64,000 bases of DNA from positions 186,001 to 250,000 of the forward strand of contig QQUA01000004.1 of NCBI GenBank assembly GCA_008501825.1, given 5' to 3'. This document shows, in pieces, positions 25,223 to 33,951 of the stretch. How positions within the stretch are numbered: the stretch's first letter is position 1; each line of letters begins with the position of its first letter. The notes under the pieces are model-generated. The model searched no databases. It saw only the letters and a program-made list of their open reading frames with translations, and was not told the origin of the DNA. A program made the position numbers and the translations under genes. Source of the DNA: Planctomycetota bacterium. Lineage in GTDB: Bacteria > Planctomycetota > UBA1135.

Positions 25223-26434
25223 CTAGTGGCCTTCTTGCAAGCGGATGGAGCCGTGACTGTTGCGTAAAGTAATTTCCAAGTCCGCGCCCCGATGTCCGCC
25301 TTGGATGTGATGGCGGGAACCGTTCTTTTCCGACTCGTAAATCGGCATGAAAGAACTGACTTTGCCAAAGGAAGTGCGGGCATCCACCCATCCTTGGGTT
25401 TCCGGCGGCATCCAAACGTCCAAGCTGCCGAACGTGGTCTCGGCACTCACCCGGCGAGCGGCTGCGTTCAGCACCTTCAAATCCACGGAACCGTGCTGGT
25501 TCTTCACTTCCACCTTGTCGCCGGCGGTGGTCAGCTTCAAGCTGCCGAAACTGGTTCGTGCCGTTACCGGTCCCTGCAAATCATCGGCCCGGATTCCCCC
25601 GTGCTGGTTGATGAGTTCCGCTTTCCCCTGGACGCCTTCCACTTTCAAAGTCGAAAAGGAAGTCTTGGCGTCGATCCATCCCTGAATGTGAGTGGCGTCC
25701 AAGCCGCCGTGCTTGTTGCGCAGCTTGGCGTCCCCATCCACGTGGTGTACCGACATCGAGGAGAAACTGCTGGAAACGTCCACGCTTCCGGAAACGTGAT
25801 TCAAGTGCACCCGGCCGTGTTGGTTACGAAACACGCCACCGCCAACTTCTTCTCCGTTCAAGTTGCCGAAAGAAGTACTGACGTCCATCTCTCCGGGCAG
25901 GCGCTTCAGTTCCAGCGAGCCATGGGCGCAACGGGTTTCCACCTTGCCCTGAATGCCCTCGATTCGGGTCGGCCCAAAACTATTTTCCACCTTCGCCTGA
26001 CTCGGATCGGGAACCCTCAAAGTCAGGCGTGAATCCAAACCTCGCAGGCGTTTGGCGTCGCTGGGTTCCGGAATGACCAATTCGAATCGGGCGGTTTCCC
26101 CCTGCGGCTCCACCCTCAATTCGATGAGGCCGAGGAACTCTTCCGCTTCTTCTTTGGTATCGGCCCAAGTGTGCAGTTCCCACTCCCAACCGTAATTCCC
26201 GGTATCGCTCGAAGCCTGGATCTCCACTTTGCCGAAGCGATGGTCGATCTCGAACCGGGTGGCCCCGGCGGGAAGCTCCCCGGTTTGGTGATTTTGAGCC
26301 TCATCCCCTTGCCGATCGAAGCGATAGCCTCCGGTGGTCATGAAGGATGAAGAGGTATTGAAGCGGATGTGGCACGCCGGGGTGAGAGCGAGCAGGGCGG
26401 CGCCAAGACCAAGACTGAGGGCGGCTGTTTTCAT
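25223..26434 (-). CDS. DUF4097-like beta-solenoid lipoprotein
   Basis: A 403-aa protein with a lipobox (ALTPAC) after a short signal segment. After residue ~140 the chain alternates two short motifs about every 20 residues: NQHGxV-type (FRNQHGRVHL, LINQHGGIRA, VKNQHGSVDL) and TSFGxL-type (STSFGNLNG, KTSFSTLKV, RTSFGSLKL). This predicts a right-handed beta-helix of roughly a dozen coils, like the DUF4097/DUF4098 family of bacterial surface or envelope proteins. No enzymatic residues are evident. A TAAGAT box lies 28 nt upstream. Function unknown; an envelope-stress or adhesin-like role is only a family-level guess. Confidence 0.75.
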   Translation of the reverse strand: MKTAALSLGLGAALLALTPACHIRFNTSSSFMTTGGYRFDRQGDEAQNHQTGELPAGATRFEIDHRFGKVEIQASSDTGNYGWEWELHTWADTKEEAEEFLGLIELRVEPQGETARFELVIPEPSDAKRLRGLDSRLTLRVPDPSQAKVENSFGPTRIEGIQGKVETRCAHGSLELKRLPGEMDVSTSFGNLNGEEVGGGVFRNQHGRVHLNHVSGSVDVSSSFSSMSVHHVDGDAKLRNKHGGLDATHIQGWIDAKTSFSTLKVEGVQGKAELINQHGGIRADDLQGPVTARTSFGSLKLTTAGDKVEVKNQHGSVDLKVLNAAARRVSAETTFGSLDVWMPPETQGWVDARTSFGKVSSFMPIYESEKNGSRHHIQGGHRGADLEITLRNSHGSIRLQEGH

Positions 26435-26462
26435 GGCAGACGGGATCCGTTGGGTCCGGCGG

Positions 26463-26468
26463 ATCTTA
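26463..26468 (-). promoter_or_regulatory. Putative -10 box (TAAGAT) of the DUF4097-like gene
   Basis: TAAGAT lies 28 nt before ATG 26434 in the 87-nt spacer after the chloride-channel gene. No clear -35. Confidence 0.3.
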
Positions 26469-26521
26469 CGCCTTATTGGGAAGGTCGCTGGATAGATTTC
26501 AGCCGGGGACCGCCAAGATCC

Positions 26522-28252
26522 CTAGCTGCGGCTGGAAGTTTGAATGATCAATTCCCGCCGGTAGCGATCGAAAAGAGTGGATTTGGAAATGGTTCCCACG
26601 AATCGTCCCTCCCGCCCGACCGGCAACACCCAGGCCCCGGAGGCTTCGAAATTCTCCAAGGCGGTCTGCAAGGAATCCTCGAAATCGAGGCAGGGAACTT
26701 CGGTGTTCATGACCGTATCCACCGGCGTGGCCAGGCGTAATGCCTCATCGAAGATGAATGGTCGCAGGGAGGCGATGTCCAGCATGCCTTCCAAAGCCCC
26801 GGTTTCTGGATGGACGACGGCGAAGTTGTTGCGCCGGGTGGACGGCAGGATTTGGGTCAAATCGTTCAAATTGCTGCCGGCGGGCACCGAACAAGTCTCC
26901 GCATCCAAAATTTCGCCGACCACCAAATCCGCCAGGATGCGGCGGTCGGTGCCTGGCCGAAGCAGCCGGCCTTCCTCCATAAGATCTTGCGTGTAAAAGG
27001 AATAGCGTTGAAGGCTGCGAGAAACCATGACGCTCAGAACCGACACCAGGATCAACGGCAGGGTCAACGCCCACCCTCCGGTGGTTTCCAACACCAGGAA
27101 AATCCCGGTGAAAGGAGCTTGCATGGTGCCGGCCACCAAGCCGGCCATCGCCACCAGGGCGAACAAGCCCGGCTCGCCGAAACTCAGGCCCGGTAACAAA
27201 CGGGGCAAAACCTCGCCGAAGACGCTGCCCAAAACCGCTCCGAGCACCAGGCTGGGGGCAAAGATCCCGCCGGGGGTATTGGTGCCGAGGGTCAGGGTAG
27301 TGGCCAGGAATTTGCCGGCCAATAACAACAGCAGGAAGGACGCCCCACCCTCCAGATTGCCCTGCAGGGCGTCGTTGACGGTTTCATAACCCTCGCCGAT
27401 GGCTCGAGGCTCCAGCCACCCCAAGGCCCCCACCCCCAAGCCGGCGAGAGCCCCGACGGCTCCCAACCAAGCCAAGGGCCGCTGCCGGCTCAAAGCCCTG
27501 GACCAGACTTCGGTTTGCCGAATCGCCCGAATCAAAGCCACCGAGAGCACCCCGGCCAGGGCTCCCAAAACCGCACAAGCGGCCAAATCGACGGTATGGA
27601 AATCGAAACCGAGGTGATGGAAGGCACCGGTCCCGCCCAAAACCAGGCGACCCAATTCGGTGGCCACCGTCGCCGCCACCGCCACCGGAACCACGGTAGT
27701 CAGGGACCATTCCGCCAGCACCACTTCGGTGGCGAAGATCAGTCCAGTCAAAGGCGCATTGAAAATGGCGCCGATGCCGCCGGCGACGCCGCAAGCCAGG
27801 AGCAGACTGCGTTGCCGTTCCGCCAAGCCGAAGCGCTGACCGACGGCACTGCCCACCGCCGCCGAACTGAACACGATGGGACCTTCCAAACCGGCCGAGC
27901 CCCCACTGGCCACGTTGACCAAACTTCCGAGCAACCGGCTGAGGATGGAGCGAGGCCGCATGAATCCGCCCCGACGAGAAACGGCTTCCAGCACTGCGGG
28001 AACCCCATGACCGCCGGGCTCATGAAACAGATATCGCACCACCCAAACGCCGAGCAGGGCGCCGGCGGCAGGAAGCAAGATGCCGGCAGGATGATGCCGG
28101 AGCGGTTCCAACCAGTGGAACAAACGATGCACTCCCTCCCGCAACAAGACGGCCACCGCCGCGCTGGGTACCCCCACCACCGCCGCCAACAACACCATCA
28201 GCCAAGGGCCGCGACTGGTGTTGCGTTCCCGAACCTCGTGCGCAGGCCTCAC
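26522..28252 (-). CDS. ClC-family chloride channel/transporter with C-terminal CBS pair
   Basis: A 576-aa protein. The membrane part (1-~420) has the ClC filter motifs GGHGVPAVLEA, GSAGLEGPIVFS with the gating Glu, and GGIFAPSLVLGAVLG. The C-terminal ~130 residues form CBS domains (ILDAETCSVPAGSN, VDTVMNTEVPCLDFEDS). At the position of the proton-handling Glu of E. coli ClC the sequence reads FATEVVLAEW, apparently Val rather than a second Glu, which would favour a passive channel; this alignment was done by eye. GTG 28252 overlaps the stop of the upstream HTH-EIIA gene (GTGA), so the two are translationally coupled and probably functionally linked. Confidence 0.9.
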   Translation of the reverse strand: MRPAHEVRERNTSRGPWLMVLLAAVVGVPSAAVAVLLREGVHRLFHWLEPLRHHPAGILLPAAGALLGVWVVRYLFHEPGGHGVPAVLEAVSRRGGFMRPRSILSRLLGSLVNVASGGSAGLEGPIVFSSAAVGSAVGQRFGLAERQRSLLLACGVAGGIGAIFNAPLTGLIFATEVVLAEWSLTTVVPVAVAATVATELGRLVLGGTGAFHHLGFDFHTVDLAACAVLGALAGVLSVALIRAIRQTEVWSRALSRQRPLAWLGAVGALAGLGVGALGWLEPRAIGEGYETVNDALQGNLEGGASFLLLLLAGKFLATTLTLGTNTPGGIFAPSLVLGAVLGSVFGEVLPRLLPGLSFGEPGLFALVAMAGLVAGTMQAPFTGIFLVLETTGGWALTLPLILVSVLSVMVSRSLQRYSFYTQDLMEEGRLLRPGTDRRILADLVVGEILDAETCSVPAGSNLNDLTQILPSTRRNNFAVVHPETGALEGMLDIASLRPFIFDEALRLATPVDTVMNTEVPCLDFEDSLQTALENFEASGAWVLPVGREGRFVGTISKSTLFDRYRRELIIQTSSRS

Positions 28253-28932
28253 CGGCAAGTCGCTTCCGTCGCCGCCATCTTGGTCAAGAGGACGTCATCC
28301 TCAACTTTGCGGGCCAACATGCTGCAAAAGTCCGCATCCCGCAGTAGGAAAGCCACTCGAGAAAGAATGGTCAGATGGCGAGTCGGGTCGGGACTCAATA
28401 ACAAAAACACGGAGTGAACCGGCTCACCGTCGATGGCATTCCAATCGATGGCCTGGTCCAAGAGAGCCAAAAAAACCCGAGGCTCTTGGGCAAACCGAGC
28501 GGAGGGCGTCCGAGGGTGTGGCAAAGCCACGCCATGACCCAACCCAGTGGTGGACATGGCTTCCCGCCGCAATAGCTGGGATTTCAAATCCACCCGGTCC
28601 CGGTTCTCGGTCAATGGAACTTCTCCCACCAAGGCGGACAAAACCGCCACCGGATCTTGCCCCGGCAAACCACGGAATATGGCCCCTCGTTCCAGCGCGG
28701 CGACGAAGGGGAGTTTGGGATCCACCTTCTTGATCGGCACCGCCGCCTTCAAACCGCCAAGCGGCTTCAAAGTCAAACCGTTGTTGCGAGCCCAGCGCCG
28801 CAATTCGTGGGCGTCGAAGGTGAACTCGCCGGTGGGCATCCGCGCACCCAGCAATCCCTGCCGGGACCAACGCTGCACGGTGCTGGAGGAAACCCCCAGC
28901 ATGGTCGCGGCTTCATCGAGGGTAAGGGCCAT
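28249..28932 (-). CDS. Excisionase-type HTH fused to a PTS EIIA(Ntr/Fru)-like domain
   Basis: A 227-aa protein. Residues 1-~55 are a MerR/excisionase-like winged helix (LTLDEAATMLGVSSSTVQRW, then FDAHELRRWARNN). From ~75 to the end is an EIIA domain of the PtsN/FruA type with the phospho-acceptor context GLGHGVALPHPRTP, in which the His of LPH is the expected site. No EIIB/EIIC genes are nearby, so sugar uptake is unlikely; a phosphorylation-controlled regulator of the coupled ClC gene is a reasonable inference. ATG 28932 is preferred to TTG 28944. A TAGAAT box lies 51 nt upstream. Confidence 0.8.
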   Translation of the reverse strand: MALTLDEAATMLGVSSSTVQRWSRQGLLGARMPTGEFTFDAHELRRWARNNGLTLKPLGGLKAAVPIKKVDPKLPFVAALERGAIFRGLPGQDPVAVLSALVGEVPLTENRDRVDLKSQLLRREAMSTTGLGHGVALPHPRTPSARFAQEPRVFLALLDQAIDWNAIDGEPVHSVFLLLSPDPTRHLTILSRVAFLLRDADFCSMLARKVEDDVLLTKMAATEATCR

Positions 28933-28983
28933 GGCGCAAGCCAAATCAGTGGAACCTCGGGCCTGGACCCGGGGAGGTCTTGG

Positions 28984-28989
28984 ATTCTA
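28984..28989 (-). promoter_or_regulatory. Putative -10 box (TAGAAT) of the HTH-EIIA/ClC operon
   Basis: TAGAAT 51 nt before ATG 28932, in the spacer after the gene ending at 29039. It would drive both coupled genes. Confidence 0.4.
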
Positions 28990-29038
28990 GCCGCGCTTGG
29001 CGGTGAAATTGACCTGGGAAACTCTTTCGCTTTCCCTT

Positions 29039-29947
29039 TCAGGGCCGGTATTCGCGAGCCGGACCGATCCTGCGGCCATGCTGGTTCCATGCCTCCACCC
29101 GATATCCGCCGGTTTCCAGCCACTCCAGGCGGCGCCGGTACTGGACTCGGCCGTCCCTTTCCGACTTCAACTCCAGCACCCGCCGGCGGCGCTTGCCGTC
29201 CAGGCGATGGAACTCACCGTCCTCGGTCCACAACCACATGGTGACCTTGCCGAACCAACCGGTGCTGACCACGGCGTGATCCATGGCCGTTTGCAGGACC
29301 AACCACTCGCCGTCAAATAAATTGCGGCCGAGATGCCGGCCGTGTTCAGAACTATGGAATTCACCGGCCAAAGCTTCGAAAACGCCGTCCCCTTGGTCGC
29401 GTTCTGGAAGAAAATCGGCGGGCAGTTGGACTTTCTGACGCCGATAATCGGCATCCATGAACCAGGAATATCCCTTGCGACCGTAATGATCGTTTTGGAA
29501 ATGGAAAGCTTTGGTTCCGTTGGCCTGAAAATCGTAGGTGTAGCGCCGTTTTGGATCGCCATCGCCGTCTCGAACCACCAAAACCAATTGGCGGTCATCC
29601 CAAAAGCCGGTGGCTTCGGCGCGATCGCCCTTGCTTCCAAACCACCAGTGGCGAGCCTCTCCGTTGGCTTGCAGTTGCAGGACATCCGTTCCGGCATAAA
29701 CCCGGCGGTCGCGGGCTTCCGACCAATAATCCCGACCGATGAAATCGCCCGGTAACCGGAGCGCCCGAATGTGGCCGCGTCCTTCGCCTTTTTTGTGCCT
29801 TTCCACCGCTACGAAATCACCGACCAAACTCTGCAATCGCGTTTCCAAGGCCGACACGACCTTCGTTTCGGCTTGAAGATCTTCAGCCGCTTCTTGCGCG
29901 AATGCAATACAAAGGATGGCAATCCAAGCACCGCTCAGGCCCATCAT
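29039..29947 (-). CDS. Secreted beta-rich protein with two similar halves (DUF1579-like?)
   Basis: A 302-aa protein with a short signal sequence (MMGLSGAWIAILCIAFAQ). ATG 29947 overlaps the stop of the glycosyltransferase gene (ATGA) and has GGAGAGGAGG just upstream, which decides the start. The body has two ~120-residue parts, each opening with an L/F-x-x-L-x-G-x-F segment (LQSLVGDFVAVERH and FEALAGEFHSSEHG) followed by antiparallel strands rich in W and Y. This is reminiscent of DUF1579/lipocalin-like barrels, but I could not confirm a family. It is the last gene of the arsenosugar-type operon; its role there is unknown. Confidence 0.6.
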   Translation of the reverse strand: MMGLSGAWIAILCIAFAQEAAEDLQAETKVVSALETRLQSLVGDFVAVERHKKGEGRGHIRALRLPGDFIGRDYWSEARDRRVYAGTDVLQLQANGEARHWWFGSKGDRAEATGFWDDRQLVLVVRDGDGDPKRRYTYDFQANGTKAFHFQNDHYGRKGYSWFMDADYRRQKVQLPADFLPERDQGDGVFEALAGEFHSSEHGRHLGRNLFDGEWLVLQTAMDHAVVSTGWFGKVTMWLWTEDGEFHRLDGKRRRRVLELKSERDGRVQYRRRLEWLETGGYRVEAWNQHGRRIGPAREYRP

Positions 29948-30660
29948 CGCCTCCTCTCCGTCGTTTCCGGACTTCCGTACCAACGGGCCAATCGCTCCGG
30001 GCTCACTCCCAAGGCGTAGAGGGTAGGAAACAAATTCCAACACAGAAAGGATCGCCAAGGGCGGTGGCCGAAGCGGCGAGCGGAAACTTCCACTTCCGCC
30101 GGAATCTTGCGGATGGGTCCGATCTTGCGCAACCGCTTTCCAAACTCCAAATCCTCCATCAGTTCTTGTTCCGGCATGCCACCGACCTGCCGATAAACTT
30201 CTTTGCGCGTAAAAAGAGCCTGGTCACCATAAGGCAGAGAGGCGTAACGCGACCGGAAATTCAAAATCGGCAAAAACAGACGGCTGATCGGCCCGCAATC
30301 CTCCCCTTGATGCCGAACCCGGAAAGCGCCGGCCGACCACTTCGGATTTTGCAAGGTCTGAGTCACCCAAAAGTCGGCATCTTCAGGCAGCCAGGTATCG
30401 GCATGAACGAAAATCAAATAGTCGCTTTGGGCAGCTTCCGCCCCGAGCCGCAACTGCCGGCCGCGCCCGCCTTCAGTTTGCAAAATCAAATCGGCGCCGG
30501 CTTGACGGGCCACTTCCATCGTGTTGTCCTGGCTGCCGCCATCCACCACGATGATCTGCCAGCCACCAGTCTGCCGCCGAAGCCTTTGCAGGCAGGAAGC
30601 CAGGCGCCGCTCCTCATTGAGGACCGGGACCACGGCACTGCATTGGATTACCTTCTCCAT
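29944..30660 (-). CDS. GT2 glycosyltransferase, TIGR04283-like (rSAM/arsenosugar-associated)
   Basis: A 238-aa GT-A enzyme: VVPVLNEERRL at the N-terminus, IIVVDGGSQDNT, the metal-binding DxD-like site FVHADTWLP, and a late MEDLEFGKRLRK. It is short, as in the TIGR04283 family (transferase 2 of rSAM/selenodomain or arsenosugar loci). Start ATG 30660 lies inside the end of the MerA-like gene (13-nt overlap); the longer frame to 30738 adds unrelated sequence. In this context it may transfer the sugar or build the arsenosugar side chain; the exact substrate is inference. Confidence 0.85.
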   Translation of the reverse strand: MEKVIQCSAVVPVLNEERRLASCLQRLRRQTGGWQIIVVDGGSQDNTMEVARQAGADLILQTEGGRGRQLRLGAEAAQSDYLIFVHADTWLPEDADFWVTQTLQNPKWSAGAFRVRHQGEDCGPISRLFLPILNFRSRYASLPYGDQALFTRKEVYRQVGGMPEQELMEDLEFGKRLRKIGPIRKIPAEVEVSARRFGHRPWRSFLCWNLFPTLYALGVSPERLARWYGSPETTERRR

Positions 30661-32168
30661 TGCAAAAGTTTTTTCAACAAGGCGGCGCTTCGGGGAGTCA
30701 ATTTTTGTCGCATGGAAGCATCTCCCAAACGGCTCCAAATCGAGACTTGAGTCGGATAGGGATGAATGACCCCGGAAAGACTTTGCACTTTCATGCCGCG
30801 CCCGACCGCTAGACAGGCTTCGCCGAGAAGTTCGCCGGCATGCTCCGCCACCACCGTGGCCCCTCGCAGGCGTCCACTCTTTTTTTCGAAAATGACTTTG
30901 GCAAAACCTTCCCCTTCACCGTCCAGCCGGGCTCGATCAATCTCACTCAAGTCCATCCTTAAACTGGTCAATTCCGTTCCTGCTTGTTCGCTTTGGGATG
31001 CATAGAGACCGACGTGGGCGATTTCCGGAACGGTGTAGGTGCTCCAGGGAATGGTCAAAGCGCTGGTTTTGGCCCGCCCGAAGAACAAGGCGTTGCGCAA
31101 CACCATGCGAGCCATGGCGTCGGCGGCATGGGTGAATTGCCACATACCGGCCACGTCTCCAGCGGCGTACACTCTCGGATTGGAAGTTTGCAAGCGGTCA
31201 TCGACTTGCACACCGTTTCGATTTACGGCTACGCCGGCAAGTTCAAAGCCCAGGTCTTCCACGTTGGCTTTGCGGCCGACCGCCAACAGGATTTCTCGCC
31301 CTTGAACCGATCCCAATTGCCCGTCTCGACGAAAATGAACGATCTTTTCCTGACCGACTTGCTCTACTTTTTCCAAGCCGGCGCTCAGCTCGAATTCGAC
31401 GCCTAGGTTTTCCAAAGCCCGATGCACTACGGCAGCGGCTTCCGGGTCCTCCCGGGGCAGGATCCGGGTATCCAGGCTCACCACCCGAACCCGGCTGCCG
31501 AAGGAGGCGAAGGCATAGGCCATTTCCATGCCGATGGGCCCGGCTCCCACCACCACCATGCTTTCCGGCAACTGTTGCAAATTGAATAGATCGTGATTGG
31601 TCAAAAACGTCCCGGATTCCAAACCGGGAACCGGCAACGCCATCGGCCGAGCGCCGGTAGCGACCAAGGCTTTGGTAAAACGCAGTTCGGTTTCTCGTCC
31701 GCTTTTCGGATCGATCACCTTCACTCGATCCCGCCCGGAAAAACTACCTTGCCCCAAATAAACGTCCACGCCCAAATCCCGAAATCGTTGGGCTCCGTCG
31801 TGATGGGCGATTTCGGCTCGCAATCGCCGCATTCGGTCCATGACCGCAGGGAAATCGAAAACAAAATCTTCGTGGCTCAGGCCGAATTCCCGGCCACGAC
31901 GGTGCTCGTGAATGGCCCGCGCCGCCCGTAACAAGGCTTTGCTCGGAACGCAGCCGTAATTCAAACAATCGCCGCCCATCAAAGACCGCTCGACCAAGGC
32001 GACTTTCGCTCCCAAACCGGCGGCTCCGGCGGCGGCCACCAAACCGGCGGTTCCCGCACCGATCACGACCAAGTTGTAGCGCTCGTCCGACTTGGGCCAC
32101 GGCCAGGCAGCGGGATGAACTTCCTGCTGCAGGCGTTGATCCCACGGATTTTCCAGCAACAAACTCAT
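30648..32168 (-). CDS. Mercuric-reductase-like FAD/NAD disulfide oxidoreductase
   Basis: A 506-aa class I pyridine nucleotide-disulfide oxidoreductase. It has VVIGAGTAGLVAAAGAAG (FAD), the redox motif GGDCLNYGCVPSK (CxxxxC), VVVGAGPIGMEMAYAFA (NAD(P)) and VYAAGDVAGM. The C-terminal active-site region reads GVIHPYPTQVS, where lipoamide dehydrogenases have His then Glu after the turn; the Glu is apparently Gln. No MerA-type N-terminal HMA domain and no C-terminal vicinal Cys are seen, so mercury reduction is unlikely. Such proteins recur in ArsM/ArsS loci. It overlaps the TVP38 gene by ATGA. Confidence 0.88.
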   Translation of the reverse strand: MSLLLENPWDQRLQQEVHPAAWPWPKSDERYNLVVIGAGTAGLVAAAGAAGLGAKVALVERSLMGGDCLNYGCVPSKALLRAARAIHEHRRGREFGLSHEDFVFDFPAVMDRMRRLRAEIAHHDGAQRFRDLGVDVYLGQGSFSGRDRVKVIDPKSGRETELRFTKALVATGARPMALPVPGLESGTFLTNHDLFNLQQLPESMVVVGAGPIGMEMAYAFASFGSRVRVVSLDTRILPREDPEAAAVVHRALENLGVEFELSAGLEKVEQVGQEKIVHFRRDGQLGSVQGREILLAVGRKANVEDLGFELAGVAVNRNGVQVDDRLQTSNPRVYAAGDVAGMWQFTHAADAMARMVLRNALFFGRAKTSALTIPWSTYTVPEIAHVGLYASQSEQAGTELTSLRMDLSEIDRARLDGEGEGFAKVIFEKKSGRLRGATVVAEHAGELLGEACLAVGRGMKVQSLSGVIHPYPTQVSIWSRLGDASMRQKLTPRSAALLKKLLQWRR

Positions 32169-32911
32169 CGTCCGTACTCCGCTTTTTCTGCTTTCTCTGC
32201 TTTTTCAGAAAGCGAACCGGTGGCCGGTTGAGCAAGTTCCGGCGCCGCTTGCTTCAAAGCTTGCCGGGCCATACGGGTCAGCCAGAGGGTGACCCCCAAA
32301 GTGGCGGCCAAACCCACCCATTTCAAAATTTGACCGGCGGTGCTGCCTTCAGGTGCGCCTTGTCCCAATTGCGTCACATCTTCCACCGTGGATCCTAGGT
32401 AAACGTACAGCAAGGTGCCTGGAATCATGCCCAAGAAAGAGCCGAAGACGTAGGCGAGCAAGGAAATTCGAGTCAAGCCAAAGGCGTAATTCAGCACCAC
32501 GAAAGGAAACACCGGCGACAATCGAGTCAAGACCAATAGCTTGAAGCCTTGCTCGGCAACGGCTTGATCCAAAGCTTGAAAACGAGGCTTAGCCGCAATT
32601 TTGGCCTCCACCGAAGACCTCAAAAAGCTGCGGGCAAGCAAAAAGGCCAAGGTCGCTCCAAGCACGCTGGCCGGAGAGACCAAGAGGAAGCCGAACCAGG
32701 GACCGTAGGCGTAACCAACCAGCAAGGTCACCAGGGAACCGGGCAACATCAACACCGTGGCCATGGCATAGGCCAAGCCCAACAGCACGGCCCCGGCCAA
32801 GCCTTGGGCTCGCAACCAAGCGGTCATTTCATCCACCCGCTCCAAGGGCAGGAACCACCAAGCCGCCACGACCGCAGCCGCGAACGCCAGGAGACTGAGA
32901 GATTTCTTCAT
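32165..32911 (-). CDS. TVP38/TMEM64 (DedA-like) membrane protein
   Basis: A 248-aa protein with several helices. It has the SNARE-associated/VTT-domain pattern: LPGSLVTLLVGYAYGPWFG, LARSFLRSSVEAKI, LVLTRLSPVFPFVVLNYAFG and SFLGMIPGTLLYVYLG. The C-terminus is a short charged repeat (SEKAEKAEKAEYGR). ATG 32911 is where the signal-like first helix begins; the long frame to 33535 runs antisense-like through arsS and is not coding. It follows arsS by 23 nt and overlaps the MerA-like gene. In arsenosugar loci such proteins are thought to be transport- or membrane-linked; the substrate is not known. Confidence 0.88.
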   Translation of the reverse strand: MKKSLSLLAFAAAVVAAWWFLPLERVDEMTAWLRAQGLAGAVLLGLAYAMATVLMLPGSLVTLLVGYAYGPWFGFLLVSPASVLGATLAFLLARSFLRSSVEAKIAAKPRFQALDQAVAEQGFKLLVLTRLSPVFPFVVLNYAFGLTRISLLAYVFGSFLGMIPGTLLYVYLGSTVEDVTQLGQGAPEGSTAGQILKWVGLAATLGVTLWLTRMARQALKQAAPELAQPATGSLSEKAEKAEKAEYGR

Positions 32912-32934
32912 GACCAAATCCGGCCGATTTCCGC

Positions 32935-33951
32935 TCAGCTCTCGGCATCCCCAACCAAGGCGCCACCGCAGGAGGAGCCGCAGCCGGCGGAACAGGCAAA
33001 GCAGTGCCGGTCCACCGCGATGTTCATTCCAGGGAAAAGGGATGATTCCGAAGGCTGCGCCAACAAGTCTTGCAATTCCAAGGGCCGCCCGTCCGGGCCA
33101 AGCATCGGAAGATCCAACACCAGATTGAAGTCGCAATCGAACAGGCGGCCGTCCCAGCGAACGCTGACCGCGTTTCGACACATGAGATGATCCAAGGTGG
33201 CTTCGTTGAAATTCGCTTCCAACAAGTCCATGTATTCCACCAATTGATCCCGCCGTTCCAAATCTTCCCGAAAACGGTGAATCGGTTGGTTGGTCAAGGT
33301 CAGCAAACGATGAAAATGAATGCCGTGTTCCTGGAAAAGTTGTTGGCGATAATCCGCTTCCAAGGCCGCTTGCGGAGGAGGAAGTTTGGCTCCTCCAGGA
33401 TTGAACACCAGATTCAAAATCAGGTTGCTGTTCTCCATGCCATAACCTTCGGCGTTCAAGCGGCGAAGTGCTTCCAGGCTCTTTTCGAACACGCCTTGCC
33501 CTCGTTGCTGGTCGACGTTCTCTTCCTGATAACAAGGAAGGGAACTAATCACTTCCACTCCGTGTTCGGCAAAGAACCGGGGTAGATCATCCTGGTCCGG
33601 TTCGAATTGGACGGTCAAATTGTGGCGCACCATGAGGTGGCGTCCAAGCCCCCGGGCTCCGGCGACCAAGGGCCGAAAGTTGGGATTCATTTCCGGAGCA
33701 CCCCCGGTCAAGTCCAGCACCTGCAAACCGGATTCCCTTTGCAACCAAGTCAGGATTTGTTCCGACAAGGCCTTCGACGCATTCTGGTGCCGCCCGGTTC
33801 GGGTCGGAGACGCATCGACGTGGCAATGGCGGCAAGCTTGATTGCACAAGCGCCCCAAATTCACTTGCACTTTTTGTACCTCGGTTTTCCGCAAAGCCGG
33901 AAAGTTCCGAGTGCCCGGCAGGGGCGGGATCGAAAACGCCTTTTGCAACAT
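32935..33951 (-). CDS. arsS: Arsenosugar-type radical SAM protein ArsS (TIGR04167-like)
   Basis: A 338-aa radical SAM protein. The cluster motif RLCNQACRHCHVDA gives Cys36, Cys40 and Cys43. VLDLTGGAPEMN and the late AVSVRWDGRLFDCDFN are typical. The C-terminus has a Cys-rich tail (CFACSAGCGSSCGGA); in some relatives one Cys of this tail is selenocysteine, here all are Cys codons. ArsS works with ArsM to attach a 5'-deoxyadenosyl group to methylated arsenic. ATG 33951 overlaps the arsM stop (TGATG). Confidence 0.9.
   Translation of the reverse strand: MLQKAFSIPPLPGTRNFPALRKTEVQKVQVNLGRLCNQACRHCHVDASPTRTGRHQNASKALSEQILTWLQRESGLQVLDLTGGAPEMNPNFRPLVAGARGLGRHLMVRHNLTVQFEPDQDDLPRFFAEHGVEVISSLPCYQEENVDQQRGQGVFEKSLEALRRLNAEGYGMENSNLILNLVFNPGGAKLPPPQAALEADYRQQLFQEHGIHFHRLLTLTNQPIHRFREDLERRDQLVEYMDLLEANFNEATLDHLMCRNAVSVRWDGRLFDCDFNLVLDLPMLGPDGRPLELQDLLAQPSESSLFPGMNIAVDRHCFACSAGCGSSCGGALVGDAES

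Noticed and set aside
30648-32168. Mercuric reductase activity
   Set aside because: No HMA domain or C-terminal Cys pair and no mer genes nearby.
33000-33535. N-terminal extension of the TVP38 gene up to 33535
   Set aside because: It would overlap arsS out of frame; the true start with its membrane helix is ATG 32911.
32935-33951. Selenocysteine in the ArsS Cys-rich tail
   Set aside because: Some relatives carry Sec there, but this gene has Cys codons throughout and a normal stop.
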